Below, in pieces: positions 1 to 5,756 of a DNA stretch of 5,777 nucleotides. Position 1 is the stretch's first letter. Each line of letters begins with the position of its first letter. The DNA lies in NCBI GenBank assembly GCA_005881055.1, contig VBHW01000106.1, positions 1-5,777 of the forward strand, read 5' to 3'. Origin of the DNA: Chloroflexota bacterium. GTDB lineage: Bacteria > Chloroflexota > Limnocylindria > Limnocylindrales > CSP1-4. The notes under the pieces are model-generated. The model was not told the origin of the DNA, did not search any database, and saw only the letters and a program-made list of their open reading frames with translations. A program made the position numbers and the translations under genes.

Positions 1-2
1 TT

Positions 3-692
3 TACGACATCCCGGACCAGTCGACGGCGACCTGGGCATCGACGCTCGACGGCGCGCTCGCCCTCGCCCCTGACCACCTATCGCTGTACGCCCTGACGCT
101 CGACGACCCGGATCGCGAAGGCCTCACCGGACTGTCGGGCGACCACCTGCCGACCACCTTGGGCGCGCGACGGTGGCGGGACAGGGCTCGGCCCGCGCAG
201 GACGACGACCGGGCGGCCGAGCAGTACGTCAATGCGACCGAGGTGCTCCGGCGGGCCGGCTGGCGCGGCTACGAGATCAGCAACTGGGCGAGGCCGGGGC
301 ACGAGGGCCGCCACAACCTCGCCTACTGGGAGCGGCTGCCGTACGAGGCGATCGGGCCGGGCGCGCACGCCTTCGACGGCGCGTCGCGACGCTGGAACGC
401 GGCGCGGCTCGATGGCTACGTTGGGGCGCTCACGCCACTCGACGGCGCTGCCCCGCGGCTACCACCCGGCGGCAGTGAGGGGGTCGACGCGGGGACGGCC
501 GCCGTGGAGCGGCTCATCCTCGGGCTGCGGCTCGACCGCGGAGTGCCCGCGGCCGACCTGGAGGCGAGGGACGGGGACATGCTCGCCTGGGCGATCGGCG
601 AATCCCTGATCGCGGTCGATGGGGACGATCGAGCCCGGCTCACGACGCGGGGCCGGCTCCTCTCGAACGAGATCTTCGCCCGGCTCGTCTGA
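3..692 (+). CDS. hemW: HemW-family heme chaperone (radical SAM, HemN-like), 3' part only
   Basis: The reading frame is open from the left edge (first full codon at position 3) to the TGA at 690-692, giving the last 229 residues; the N-terminus, including the radical-SAM cysteine motif, lies outside the window. Family-typical segments are visible: a YDIPDQ stretch near the edge (family form like YGLPGQ), DHLSLYALTLDD, then YEISNWARPGHEGRHNLAYW at nt 273-332, IGPGAHAF, LILGLRLDRGVP, and the closing LTTRGRLLSNEIFARLV. The last part matches the C-terminal HemN/HemW domain. HemW proteins are often annotated as oxygen-independent coproporphyrinogen III oxidase, but most characterised members are heme-binding chaperones that deliver heme to target proteins. 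The stretch between LTLDD and YEISNW (about 50 residues, rich in D and R) looks longer than in the E. coli protein. The gene converges with the minus-strand gene at 730-1149. Family assignment is very secure; HemW rather than HemN is inferred from the motifs and the neighbouring hrcA. Confidence 0.93.
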   Translation, partial: YDIPDQSTATWASTLDGALALAPDHLSLYALTLDDPDREGLTGLSGDHLPTTLGARRWRDRARPAQDDDRAAEQYVNATEVLRRAGWRGYEISNWARPGHEGRHNLAYWERLPYEAIGPGAHAFDGASRRWNAARLDGYVGALTPLDGAAPRLPPGGSEGVDAGTAAVERLILGLRLDRGVPAADLEARDGDMLAWAIGESLIAVDGDDRARLTTRGRLLSNEIFARLV

Positions 693-710
693 ACCCCCTC
701 GGCCTGTCGG

Positions 711-728
711 GGCCGCGGGCCCGCGGCC
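711..728. terminator. Perfect 18-bp GC palindrome between convergent genes, possible bidirectional terminator
   Basis: GGCCGCGGGCCCGCGGCC is identical to its reverse complement. As RNA it can fold into a 7-bp all-GC stem with a GGCC tetraloop from either strand. It lies 19 bp after the hemW stop and ends 1 bp before the stop codon of the minus-strand gene, which is where a shared terminator would be expected. No T-run follows on either strand, so it is not a canonical intrinsic terminator. Very high GC also makes chance palindromes more likely. Confidence 0.35.
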
Positions 729-729
729 G

Positions 730-1149
730 TCAGTCTCGCTCGCGTGCTTCCTCGAACGCCCGCCGGTACTCCTCCCGCAGGCGATCGATGTCGGCCGCTG
801 CCGCGACGGCGTCGGCGGATCCCGGCGCGGACAGGCTGGCTCGTCGTTCCGCGTCGCGCCAGTCGGCGAGGATGAGGCGCATCTCGCGCGGCATCTCCTC
901 GATCGGGGCATCCGGCGCGTCCGGCGAGCCGGCCGCCACGAGGTGGTTCACCCGCTCGGTGAGCGTGCGCTGCCGGACCGACGCGCCGAGGACGCGAGCT
1001 GCCACCTGAGCGATCTGGTCGGCGACAACGGTGAGCCGGGGGTCACCCGGCTCGATCGATCGCTTCTCCTGCTCGAGCGCCTGCAGCGCATCCAGATCGT
1101 CCAGGAGCGCGTCGGACGTCGCGCGCAACGCCCCAGCCGAATCGGACAT
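730..1149 (-). CDS. Hypothetical small helix-rich acidic protein (139 aa)
   Basis: I do not recognise a named family. The start is placed at the ATG read from 1149 because AGAGGG lies 4 nt upstream of it (1154-1159 on the plus strand). The frame stays open upstream to an ATG at 1227, but that extension is Arg/Cys-rich and looks non-coding. The 139-residue product begins MSDSAGALRATSDALLDDLD and has three visible parts. Residues 8-30 form a helix rich in Leu, Asp and Glu. Residues 38-72 form a second helix with a VRQRTLTERVN stretch. After a Pro/Ala/Asp linker (73-85), residues 85-139 contain MPREMRLILADWRDAERR and an Ala- and charge-rich end, probably helical or coiled-coil. No signal peptide, membrane segment or metal motif is seen, so it is probably cytoplasmic. 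The gene is convergent with hemW and divergent from the heat-shock genes. Its natural residue composition, compared with the Arg/Ser-rich frames on the other strand, argues that it is real. Confidence 0.75.
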   Translation of the reverse strand: MSDSAGALRATSDALLDDLDALQALEQEKRSIEPGDPRLTVVADQIAQVAARVLGASVRQRTLTERVNHLVAAGSPDAPDAPIEEMPREMRLILADWRDAERRASLSAPGSADAVAAAADIDRLREEYRRAFEEARERD

Positions 1150-1153
1150 GGAT

Positions 1154-1159
1154 CCCTCT
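1154..1159 (-). promoter_or_regulatory. Ribosome binding site deciding the start of the minus-strand gene
   Basis: Read on the minus strand the sequence is AGAGGG, then ATCC, then ATG. The spacing is a little short but usable. It is the reason for choosing the internal ATG at 1149 over the more upstream ATG at 1227, which has no comparable site close by. Confidence 0.55.
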
Positions 1160-1267
1160 GTGACAGCGTCGCGGTTCCGTGCCGGCCCTCGATTCCGGCA
1201 GCGGCAACAGCGTACAGCGGCCGACAAATGGGTGCGGGGAAAGCCGGCTCGGCACCGGTCGCCCGCG

Positions 1268-1297
1268 TTGACACTCGCCGCACCGGACTGCTACGAT
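1268..1297 (+). promoter_or_regulatory. Sigma-A/sigma-70 type promoter of the hrcA-grpE-dnaK genes
   Basis: A perfect -35 hexamer TTGACA (1268-1273) is followed after 18 bp by TACGAT (1292-1297), which matches TATAAT at four of six positions and is preceded by TG one base upstream (1289-1290), an extended -10 feature. The predicted transcription start is near A1304, about 7 bp before the CIRCE operator and about 51 bp before the hrcA start codon. Such an AT-leaning pair stands out in this GC-rich sequence. A housekeeping-type promoter overlapped or closely followed by CIRCE is the known layout of class I heat-shock operons. Confidence 0.82.
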
Positions 1298-1311
1298 GCG
1301 CCGAGCATTCG

Positions 1312-1338
1312 TTAGCACTCGACCCATGAGAGTGCTAA
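1312..1338. promoter_or_regulatory. CIRCE operator (HrcA binding site)
   Basis: The sequence is TTAGCACTC, a 9-bp spacer (GACCCATGA), then GAGTGCTAA: an exact match to the consensus CIRCE element. Flanking G1311 and C1339 extend each arm to 10 bp. It lies just downstream of the predicted start point and 16 bp before the hrcA ATG, so bound HrcA would block transcription of the whole hrcA-grpE-dnaK unit. In the mRNA the arms can also form a hairpin that ends 3 nt before the GAGGAG ribosome-binding site of hrcA (1343-1348), which could affect transcript stability or translation. No second copy was seen in the window. Confidence 0.97.
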
Positions 1339-1354
1339 CCCTGAGGAGCCAGCC

Positions 1355-2419
1355 ATGGCGCGACGCGTCCGCCGCACCATCGGCCCGCTGGACCTCCGAG
1401 AGCAGGCGATCCTCCGGGCTGTCATCGAGGAATACGTTGCGTCCGCAACGCCGGTCGGGAGCGTCGCGCTCGTCGAGCGGTACGGCCTCGGCGTGTCGAG
1501 CGCGACCGTCCGATCGATCCTCGCCGAGCTCGAGGGCGCAGGGTACCTCAGCCACCCGCACACGAGCGCCGGGCGCGTGCCCACCGACACCGGGTACCGC
1601 TACTACGTCGAGTCGATCGTCGATCCGCCGGCGCTCACGCCTGTCGAGCAGCTCATGATCCGCCACCAGTTCGGGCAGGTGGAGTTCGCGAGCGAGCACT
1701 GGTTCCGCCTCGCCGCGACGACCCTCGCCGGACTCACCCGCGCGGCCGGACTGGCCACCCCGGCCAAGCCGCGCGCGGCGCGCGTCCGCCGCGTCGACCT
1801 CGTGACGATCCAGGAGCGCCTCGCGAGCCTCATCCTCGTCCTGCGCGAGGGCACGATCAAGCAGGTCCTTCTCACGCTCGACGAGCCGGCCGACCAGGCG
1901 ACCCTGTCGACCGCGGCGAGCCGCCTCAACCACCTGTTCGCGGACCAGACCGCCCGTCAGATCGACGCGGGGATCGAGCGCTTCGATCCCGCCGACCCGG
2001 CGAACGTCCTCGTGCGCAAAGTCGCCGAGCGGATCGCGCGGACGATGCGCGAGTTCGACACGGCCCTCATCGAGGAGCTGTTCAGCGACGGCCTCCTCAA
2101 TGTCATGGAGGCGCCCGAGTTCGCCCAGAGCGACAAGCTGCGGCGCGTCTTCACCGCGCTCGAGAACCGGACGTACCTCGGCGAGCTCTTGCGGTCCGTC
2201 GCGGGCGGCGGGCGCGTCCGCGTCTTCATCGGCGAGGAGAACCGGCCGCCGGAGATGCACGACGTCTCGCTCGTCCTCGCCCCGTACGGGCAGCCGGGCC
2301 GGGCCGTCGGTGTCGTCGGCGTCCTCGGACCCACGCGCATGAGCTATCCGCAGGCGATCGGCACCGTCCGGTTCGTCTCCGGGCTCCTGAACGAGCTCGT
2401 CGACCACCTCTACGCCTGA
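1355..2419 (+). CDS. hrcA: Heat-inducible transcription repressor HrcA
   Basis: HrcA is the cytoplasmic repressor of class I heat-shock genes; it binds CIRCE as a dimer and is kept active by the chaperone system (GroEL in Bacillus). The 354-residue product has the normal family length. Residues 10-68 form the N-terminal winged helix-turn-helix, with LDLREQAILRAVIEEYVASA and then VSSATVRSILAELEGAGYL. The family signature TSAGRVPTDTGYRYYV follows at 70-85. The central GAF-like region includes LASLILVLREGTIKQVLLTL. The C-terminal part carries IGEEN (292-296), DVSLVLAPYG and GPTRMSYP (325-332), all typical. The ATG at 1355 is supported by GAGGAG (1343-1348) at 6-nt spacing. The gene is first in its unit and sits directly behind its own operator, so autoregulation is very likely. 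Nothing in it looks truncated or unusual. Confidence 0.97.
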   Translation: MARRVRRTIGPLDLREQAILRAVIEEYVASATPVGSVALVERYGLGVSSATVRSILAELEGAGYLSHPHTSAGRVPTDTGYRYYVESIVDPPALTPVEQLMIRHQFGQVEFASEHWFRLAATTLAGLTRAAGLATPAKPRAARVRRVDLVTIQERLASLILVLREGTIKQVLLTLDEPADQATLSTAASRLNHLFADQTARQIDAGIERFDPADPANVLVRKVAERIARTMREFDTALIEELFSDGLLNVMEAPEFAQSDKLRRVFTALENRTYLGELLRSVAGGGRVRVFIGEENRPPEMHDVSLVLAPYGQPGRAVGVVGVLGPTRMSYPQAIGTVRFVSGLLNELVDHLYA

Positions 2420-2423
2420 CGCC

Positions 2424-3083
2424 ATGCCTGGCCATCGCGGCGATGCCGCCCCAGCAGAAGGAACGAACGCGCGGATGCCCCATCGAACACGTGCCCAGGA
2501 GCGCATCGACGAGATCGACATCTCGCCGACGAAGCTGATCGCCGAGATCGAGCAGAAGACGAAGGAACGCGACGAGGCCCAGGCGAAGGCCGACGAGTAC
2601 CTCGCCGGCCTCCAGCGAGAGCGCGCCGAGTTCCTCAACTTCAAGCGACGGACCGAGCAGGACCAGGCGACCGCGATCAGCCGGGCCGCCGACAGCCTCC
2701 GCCTGAAGGTCCTCGAGGCACTCGACGACTTCGACCGGGCCGTCGACGCCCGGCCGGCGTCCCTCGCGGACGAGCCGTGGGCCGAGGGCATCGTCGCGAT
2801 CGACCGAAAGCTTCGGGCGCTCCTCGAGCGCGAGGGCGTCAGGCCGATGGACCCGACGGTCGGCCAGCGCTTCGATCCGCGCCTGCACCAGGCGCTCAGC
2901 CACATCACTGGCTCCGGACGGCCGGCCGACGAGATCGTCGCCGAGTTCCAGCGCGGCTACATGGTCGCCGATCGCGTCCTGCGTCCCGCTTTGGTCGCGG
3001 TGTCGGACGGGGCCGACGAGCCATCGGCGCCGAACGGCGACGGTGCCGGCGCCGCACCGCGCCAGCGCACTCACCCGAACTGA
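2424..3083 (+). CDS. grpE: GrpE, nucleotide exchange factor for DnaK
   Basis: GrpE dimers open the DnaK nucleotide site so that ADP leaves and ATP binds, completing the chaperone cycle in the cytoplasm. The 219-residue product shows the usual layout: a variable N-terminus, a long charged helix for dimerisation (about 35-95, with ADEYLAGLQRERAEFLNFKRR near its middle, split here at residues 56-76), a four-helix region, and the C-terminal beta domain that contacts DnaK (FDPRLHQAL from 150; FQRGYMVADRVLRPALV at 175-191). A short disordered, Ala/Gly/Pro-rich tail follows. The start is uncertain. ATG 2424 lies 4 bp after the hrcA stop, has no Shine-Dalgarno site and would rely on coupling to hrcA. 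ATG 2475 (residue 18) has AGAAGGA 12 nt upstream and would give 202 residues. The upstream start is listed; the first 17 residues are not conserved-looking. Product identity is secure. Confidence 0.95.
   Translation: MPGHRGDAAPAEGTNARMPHRTRAQERIDEIDISPTKLIAEIEQKTKERDEAQAKADEYLAGLQRERAEFLNFKRRTEQDQATAISRAADSLRLKVLEALDDFDRAVDARPASLADEPWAEGIVAIDRKLRALLEREGVRPMDPTVGQRFDPRLHQALSHITGSGRPADEIVAEFQRGYMVADRVLRPALVAVSDGADEPSAPNGDGAGAAPRQRTHPN
2456..2462 (+). promoter_or_regulatory. Possible ribosome binding site for an internal grpE start at 2475
   Basis: AGAAGGA is followed by a 12-nt spacer and ATG at 2475. The spacing is long, but dnaK next door uses the same arrangement: AGGAG at 3115-3119, then 12 nt, then its ATG at 3132. 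This makes the shorter grpE start a real alternative to the ATG at 2424, which has no such site. Confidence 0.4.
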
Positions 3084-3131
3084 TCCATCCAGCCAGCACA
3101 CACCGAGCAGCACCAGGAGCACACGAACGAC

Positions 3132-5087
3132 ATGGGAAAGACCATCGGCATCGACCTCGGAACGACGAACTCCGTCGTGGCCGTCATGGAGGGCGGCGAG
3201 CCGACCGTCATCGCATCGGCGGAGGGCGGCCGGACGGTGCCGTCCGTCGTCGCGTTCACGAAGACCGGCGAGCGCCTCGTCGGCCAGCTGGCCAAGCGCC
3301 AGGCGGTGACGAACCCGGCGAACACCGTCTACTCGATCAAGCGGTTCATGGGCCGGCGCTGGGACGACCCGGAGACCAAGCGAGCCATGGAGCTCGTGCC
3401 GTACAAGGTCGAGAAGGACTCGAAGAGCGACGGCGTCAAGGTCGTCCTCGCGGACGGCAAGAGCTACACCCCGCCCGAGATCAGCGCGATGGTGCTCCAG
3501 AAGCTCAGGACCGACGCCGAGGCGTACCTCGGCGAGAAGGTCACCGAGGCCGTCATCACGGTCCCCGCGTACTTCGACGACACCCAGCGCCAGGCGACCA
3601 AGGACGCGGGCAAGATCGCCGGCCTCGAGGTCAAGCGGATCATCAACGAACCGACCGCCTCGGCGCTCGCCTATGGGCTCGACAAGAAGCAGGACGAGAA
3701 GATCGCCGTCTACGACCTGGGTGGCGGCACGTTCGACATCTCCATCCTCGAGCTCGGCGAGGGCGTCTTCGAGGTCAAGGCGACGAACGGCGACACGCAC
3801 CTCGGCGGCGACGACTTCGACCAGCGCGTCATCGAGTGGCTGCTCGCCGAGTTCAAGAAGGACCAGGGCATCCAGCTCAAGGATCCGCAGGCCCTCCAGC
3901 GGCTCAAGGAGGCGGCGGAGAAGGCGAAGATCGAGCTGTCGACGACGATGTCGACGGAGATCAACCTCCCATACATCACCGCCGACGCCGAGGGCCAGCC
4001 GAAGCATCTCGTCATGACGCTGAGCCGGGCGAAGCTCGAGGACCTCGTCGGCGACCTGGTCGAGAAGACGCGTGGCCCCGTGGCCGCGGCGCTCAAGGAC
4101 GCCGGCCTCAAGGCCTCCGACATCGACGAGGTGATCCTCGTCGGCGGCCAGACCCGCATGCCAGCCGTCGTCGACGCGGTGAAGTCGATGTTCGACGGCA
4201 AGGAGCCCCACAAGGGCGTCAACCCGGACGAGGTCGTGGCGGTCGGCGCCGCGATCCAGGCGGGCGTCCTCGCCGGCGACGTCAAGGACGTCCTCCTCCT
4301 CGACGTCACGCCGCTGTCGCTCGGCATCGAGACGCTCGGCGGGGTCATGACCCGGCTCATCGATCGGAACACGACGATCCCGACGAGCAAGTCGCAGGTC
4401 TTCTCGACGGCCTCGGACAACCAGAGCCAGGTCGAGATCCACGTCCTCCAGGGCGAGCGCGACTTCGCGACCGACAACAAGACGCTCGGGCGGTTCATCC
4501 TCGACGGGATCCCGCCGGCGCCCCGGGGCATCCCCCAGGTCGAGGTCACGTTCGACATCGACGCGAACGGCATCCTCGACGTCAAGGCCAAGGACCGGGC
4601 GACCGCCAAGGAGCAGCAGGTCCGCATCACCGCCTCCTCGATGCTCTCGAAGGACGACGTGGAGCGGATGGTCAAGGACGCCGCCACGCACGCCGACGAG
4701 GACCAGAAGCGGCGCGAGGACGTCGAGACCCGCAACCAGGCCGAGCAGCTGACCTATCAGGCGGAGCGCGTCCTGAAGGACCTCGGCGAAAAGGTGTCGT
4801 CGGACGACAAGGCGGAGGTCGAATCGAAGGTCGCCTCGCTCCGCGAGGCGCTCAAGGGTTCCGACATCGAGCCCGTGCGGACCGGCCTCTCATCCCTGAC
4901 GGACGTGCTCTCCCGCGTCTCGACGAAGGCATACCAGGCTTCCGGCGAGGGCTCCGGGAACGGCCGCCGAGCGGAGGGTGCCGGCGGAGAGGGCAAGCCG
5001 GGCGAAGGCAAGCCGGGCGAAGGCAAGCCGGGCGAGGGTCGTCCGGCGGGCGAAGAGACCGTCGAGGGCGAGTTCAAGGAGGTCTGA
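3132..5087 (+). CDS. dnaK: Molecular chaperone DnaK (Hsp70)
   Basis: DnaK is the ATP-driven cytoplasmic Hsp70 that binds and releases unfolded segments, working with GrpE and a DnaJ co-chaperone. The 651-residue product is full length. The nucleotide-binding domain (1 to about 383) carries IGIDLGTTNS from residue 5, the catalytic Lys70, NEPTAS (Glu173), DLGGGTFD (195-202, with Thr200 matching the autophosphorylated Thr199 of E. coli) and VILVGGQTRMP. The hydrophobic linker DVLLLDVTP is at 386-394, followed by the substrate-binding beta domain and helical lid. The segment after Arg71 (about 75-102) holds the insert found in E. coli-type DnaK and absent from Bacillus DnaK. The tail is low complexity: a Gly/Glu/Lys/Pro repeat (619-638), then an acidic end EGEFKEV in place of the common EEVxDK-like end. 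The start ATG has AGGAG at 3115-3119, a 12-nt spacer. It lies 48 bp after grpE, presumably on the same CIRCE-controlled transcript. No dnaJ follows. Confidence 0.99.
   Translation: MGKTIGIDLGTTNSVVAVMEGGEPTVIASAEGGRTVPSVVAFTKTGERLVGQLAKRQAVTNPANTVYSIKRFMGRRWDDPETKRAMELVPYKVEKDSKSDGVKVVLADGKSYTPPEISAMVLQKLRTDAEAYLGEKVTEAVITVPAYFDDTQRQATKDAGKIAGLEVKRIINEPTASALAYGLDKKQDEKIAVYDLGGGTFDISILELGEGVFEVKATNGDTHLGGDDFDQRVIEWLLAEFKKDQGIQLKDPQALQRLKEAAEKAKIELSTTMSTEINLPYITADAEGQPKHLVMTLSRAKLEDLVGDLVEKTRGPVAAALKDAGLKASDIDEVILVGGQTRMPAVVDAVKSMFDGKEPHKGVNPDEVVAVGAAIQAGVLAGDVKDVLLLDVTPLSLGIETLGGVMTRLIDRNTTIPTSKSQVFSTASDNQSQVEIHVLQGERDFATDNKTLGRFILDGIPPAPRGIPQVEVTFDIDANGILDVKAKDRATAKEQQVRITASSMLSKDDVERMVKDAATHADEDQKRREDVETRNQAEQLTYQAERVLKDLGEKVSSDDKAEVESKVASLREALKGSDIEPVRTGLSSLTDVLSRVSTKAYQASGEGSGNGRRAEGAGGEGKPGEGKPGEGKPGEGRPAGEETVEGEFKEV
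4986..5045 (+). repeat. Four in-frame 15-bp tandem repeats in the dnaK tail (GEGKP)x3-GEGRP
   Basis: Four consecutive 15-bp units start at 4986, 5001, 5016 and 5031 and encode GEGKP three times and then GEGRP (DnaK residues 619-638). Units 2 and 3 are identical (GGCGAAGGCAAGCCG). Units 1 and 4 differ mainly at wobble positions and, in unit 4, by Lys to Arg. The 15-bp period keeps the frame, so copy-number change would lengthen or shorten the disordered tail without breaking the gene. Confidence 0.93.
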
Positions 5088-5090
5088 GAC

Positions 5091-5112
5091 CGGGCCGGGT
5101 CCGCCCGGCCCG
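5091..5112 (+). terminator. Strong GC hairpin after dnaK (putative terminator or mRNA-processing/stabilising stem)
   Basis: CGGGCCGGG (5091-5099), loop TCCG, CCCGGCCCG (5104-5112) form a perfect 9-bp GC stem with a 4-nt loop, starting 3 bp after the dnaK stop codon. The sequence that follows (ATCAGCACAT) has no T-run, so the canonical intrinsic-terminator pattern is incomplete. U-less hairpins are used as terminators or 3' stabilisers in some high-GC bacteria. The ribosome-binding site of the next gene starts 11 bp downstream, so the stem could also allow partial read-through and set a lower level for the acetyltransferase. Confidence 0.55.
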
Positions 5113-5132
5113 ATCAGCACATCGGAGGGCGG

Positions 5133-5756
5133 ATGCCGGAGCCCCAACTTGATGCCGCGAAGATGCCGGCGGAGTCGCGGCAGATACGGGGTCGCAGCGT
5201 CTATCTGCGAGCGCCCGAGCGCGAGGACGTCCCGCTCTTCGTGCGTTGGATGAACGATGCCCGGATGACCCGGTTCATTACGCGCCGGGCACCTCTCAGC
5301 CAGCCCGAAGAGGAGCGCTGGTTCGAGGGGATGATCGAACGCCAGGGGCACGAGGCGTGGACGTTCGTCTTCTGCCTCCTCGAGGACGAGCGGCCGCTCG
5401 GCACGTGCGGGCTGTTCGAGATCGACCGGAACAACGGGTCGGCCGGGCTCGGGATCAGCATCGGCGACCCGAGCGACTGGGGTCGCGGCTGGGGCACCGA
5501 CGCCGTCGACGCGCTCGTCGACTTCGGCTTCGGTGCGCTCCGTCTCGAGCGAATCTGGCTCGATGTCTACGACTTCAACGACCGCGCGCGGCGCTCCTAC
5601 GACAAGTCGGGGTTCACGCTCGAAGGCACGATGCGACACGCCTTCTACCAGCGCGGCCGGTATGTCGACACGCTCCGGATGGCGATCCTGCGCGACGAGT
5701 GGGCCGCCCTCGAGCGGTCGAAGGGCTGGGAGCTGGATCCGGCGGACGGCTCCTAG
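5133..5756 (+). CDS. GNAT-family N-acetyltransferase (RimJ/RimL-like)
   Basis: The 207-residue protein has the fold signatures of the Acetyltransf_3 / RimJ-RimL group, which moves an acetyl group from acetyl-CoA to an amine such as a protein N-terminus, a polyamine or a small molecule. After about 20 residues of variable leader come VYLRAPEREDVPLFVRWMND (23-42, first strand and helix), a central strand region with LGTCGLFEID (89-98), and GLGISIGDPSDWGRGWGTDA (105-124), where the GRGWGT loop is the expected acetyl-CoA pyrophosphate site. ERIWLDVYDFNDRARRSYDKSGF (139-161) then gives the Asn-x-x-Ala/Ser-x-x-x-Tyr-x-x-x-Gly-Phe pattern of motif B (N149, Y156, GF 160-161). The start ATG is supported by GGAGG at 5124-5128. 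It lies 45 bp after dnaK, beyond a hairpin, where dnaJ is often found. The substrate cannot be told from sequence. Many such proteins are annotated as ribosomal-protein acetyltransferases without proof. Co-expression with dnaK is possible but unproven. Confidence 0.9.
   Translation: MPEPQLDAAKMPAESRQIRGRSVYLRAPEREDVPLFVRWMNDARMTRFITRRAPLSQPEEERWFEGMIERQGHEAWTFVFCLLEDERPLGTCGLFEIDRNNGSAGLGISIGDPSDWGRGWGTDAVDALVDFGFGALRLERIWLDVYDFNDRARRSYDKSGFTLEGTMRHAFYQRGRYVDTLRMAILRDEWAALERSKGWELDPADGS

Noticed and set aside
1150..1267. Possible promoter for the minus-strand gene
   Set aside because: A TACGCT hexamer can be read on the minus strand near 1209-1214, but no convincing -35 element lies at a proper distance, so no promoter was called.
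619..1329. A 236-codon plus-strand open frame opposite the small minus-strand gene
   Set aside because: It overlaps the end of hemW and runs over the promoter and half of the CIRCE element. The product is Arg/Ser/Gly-rich. The minus-strand gene has the better composition and a ribosome-binding site.
1043..2908. A 621-codon minus-strand open frame across hrcA and grpE
   Set aside because: It is antisense to hrcA and grpE, crosses the promoter and CIRCE region, and has a low-complexity Arg/Ser/Asp-rich product.
2226..4691. An 821-codon open frame on the minus strand covering dnaK, grpE and the end of hrcA
   Set aside because: It is antisense to three genes with clear family motifs. The translation is monotonous (Leu/Asp/Arg/Val-rich), which is expected when the complement of a GC-biased coding frame avoids stop codons. 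No family motif and no supporting context.
5081..5091. Short inverted repeat GGTCT-G-AGACC across the dnaK stop codon
   Set aside because: Arms of 5 bp with a 1-nt centre cannot form a useful RNA hairpin, and it competes with the much stronger stem at 5091-5112.
2777..5152. A 791-codon plus-strand open frame overlapping dnaK in another frame
   Set aside because: Its translation is almost entirely Arg, Gly, Pro, Ala and His, the typical shifted-frame product of GC-rich coding DNA, and it runs through dnaK.
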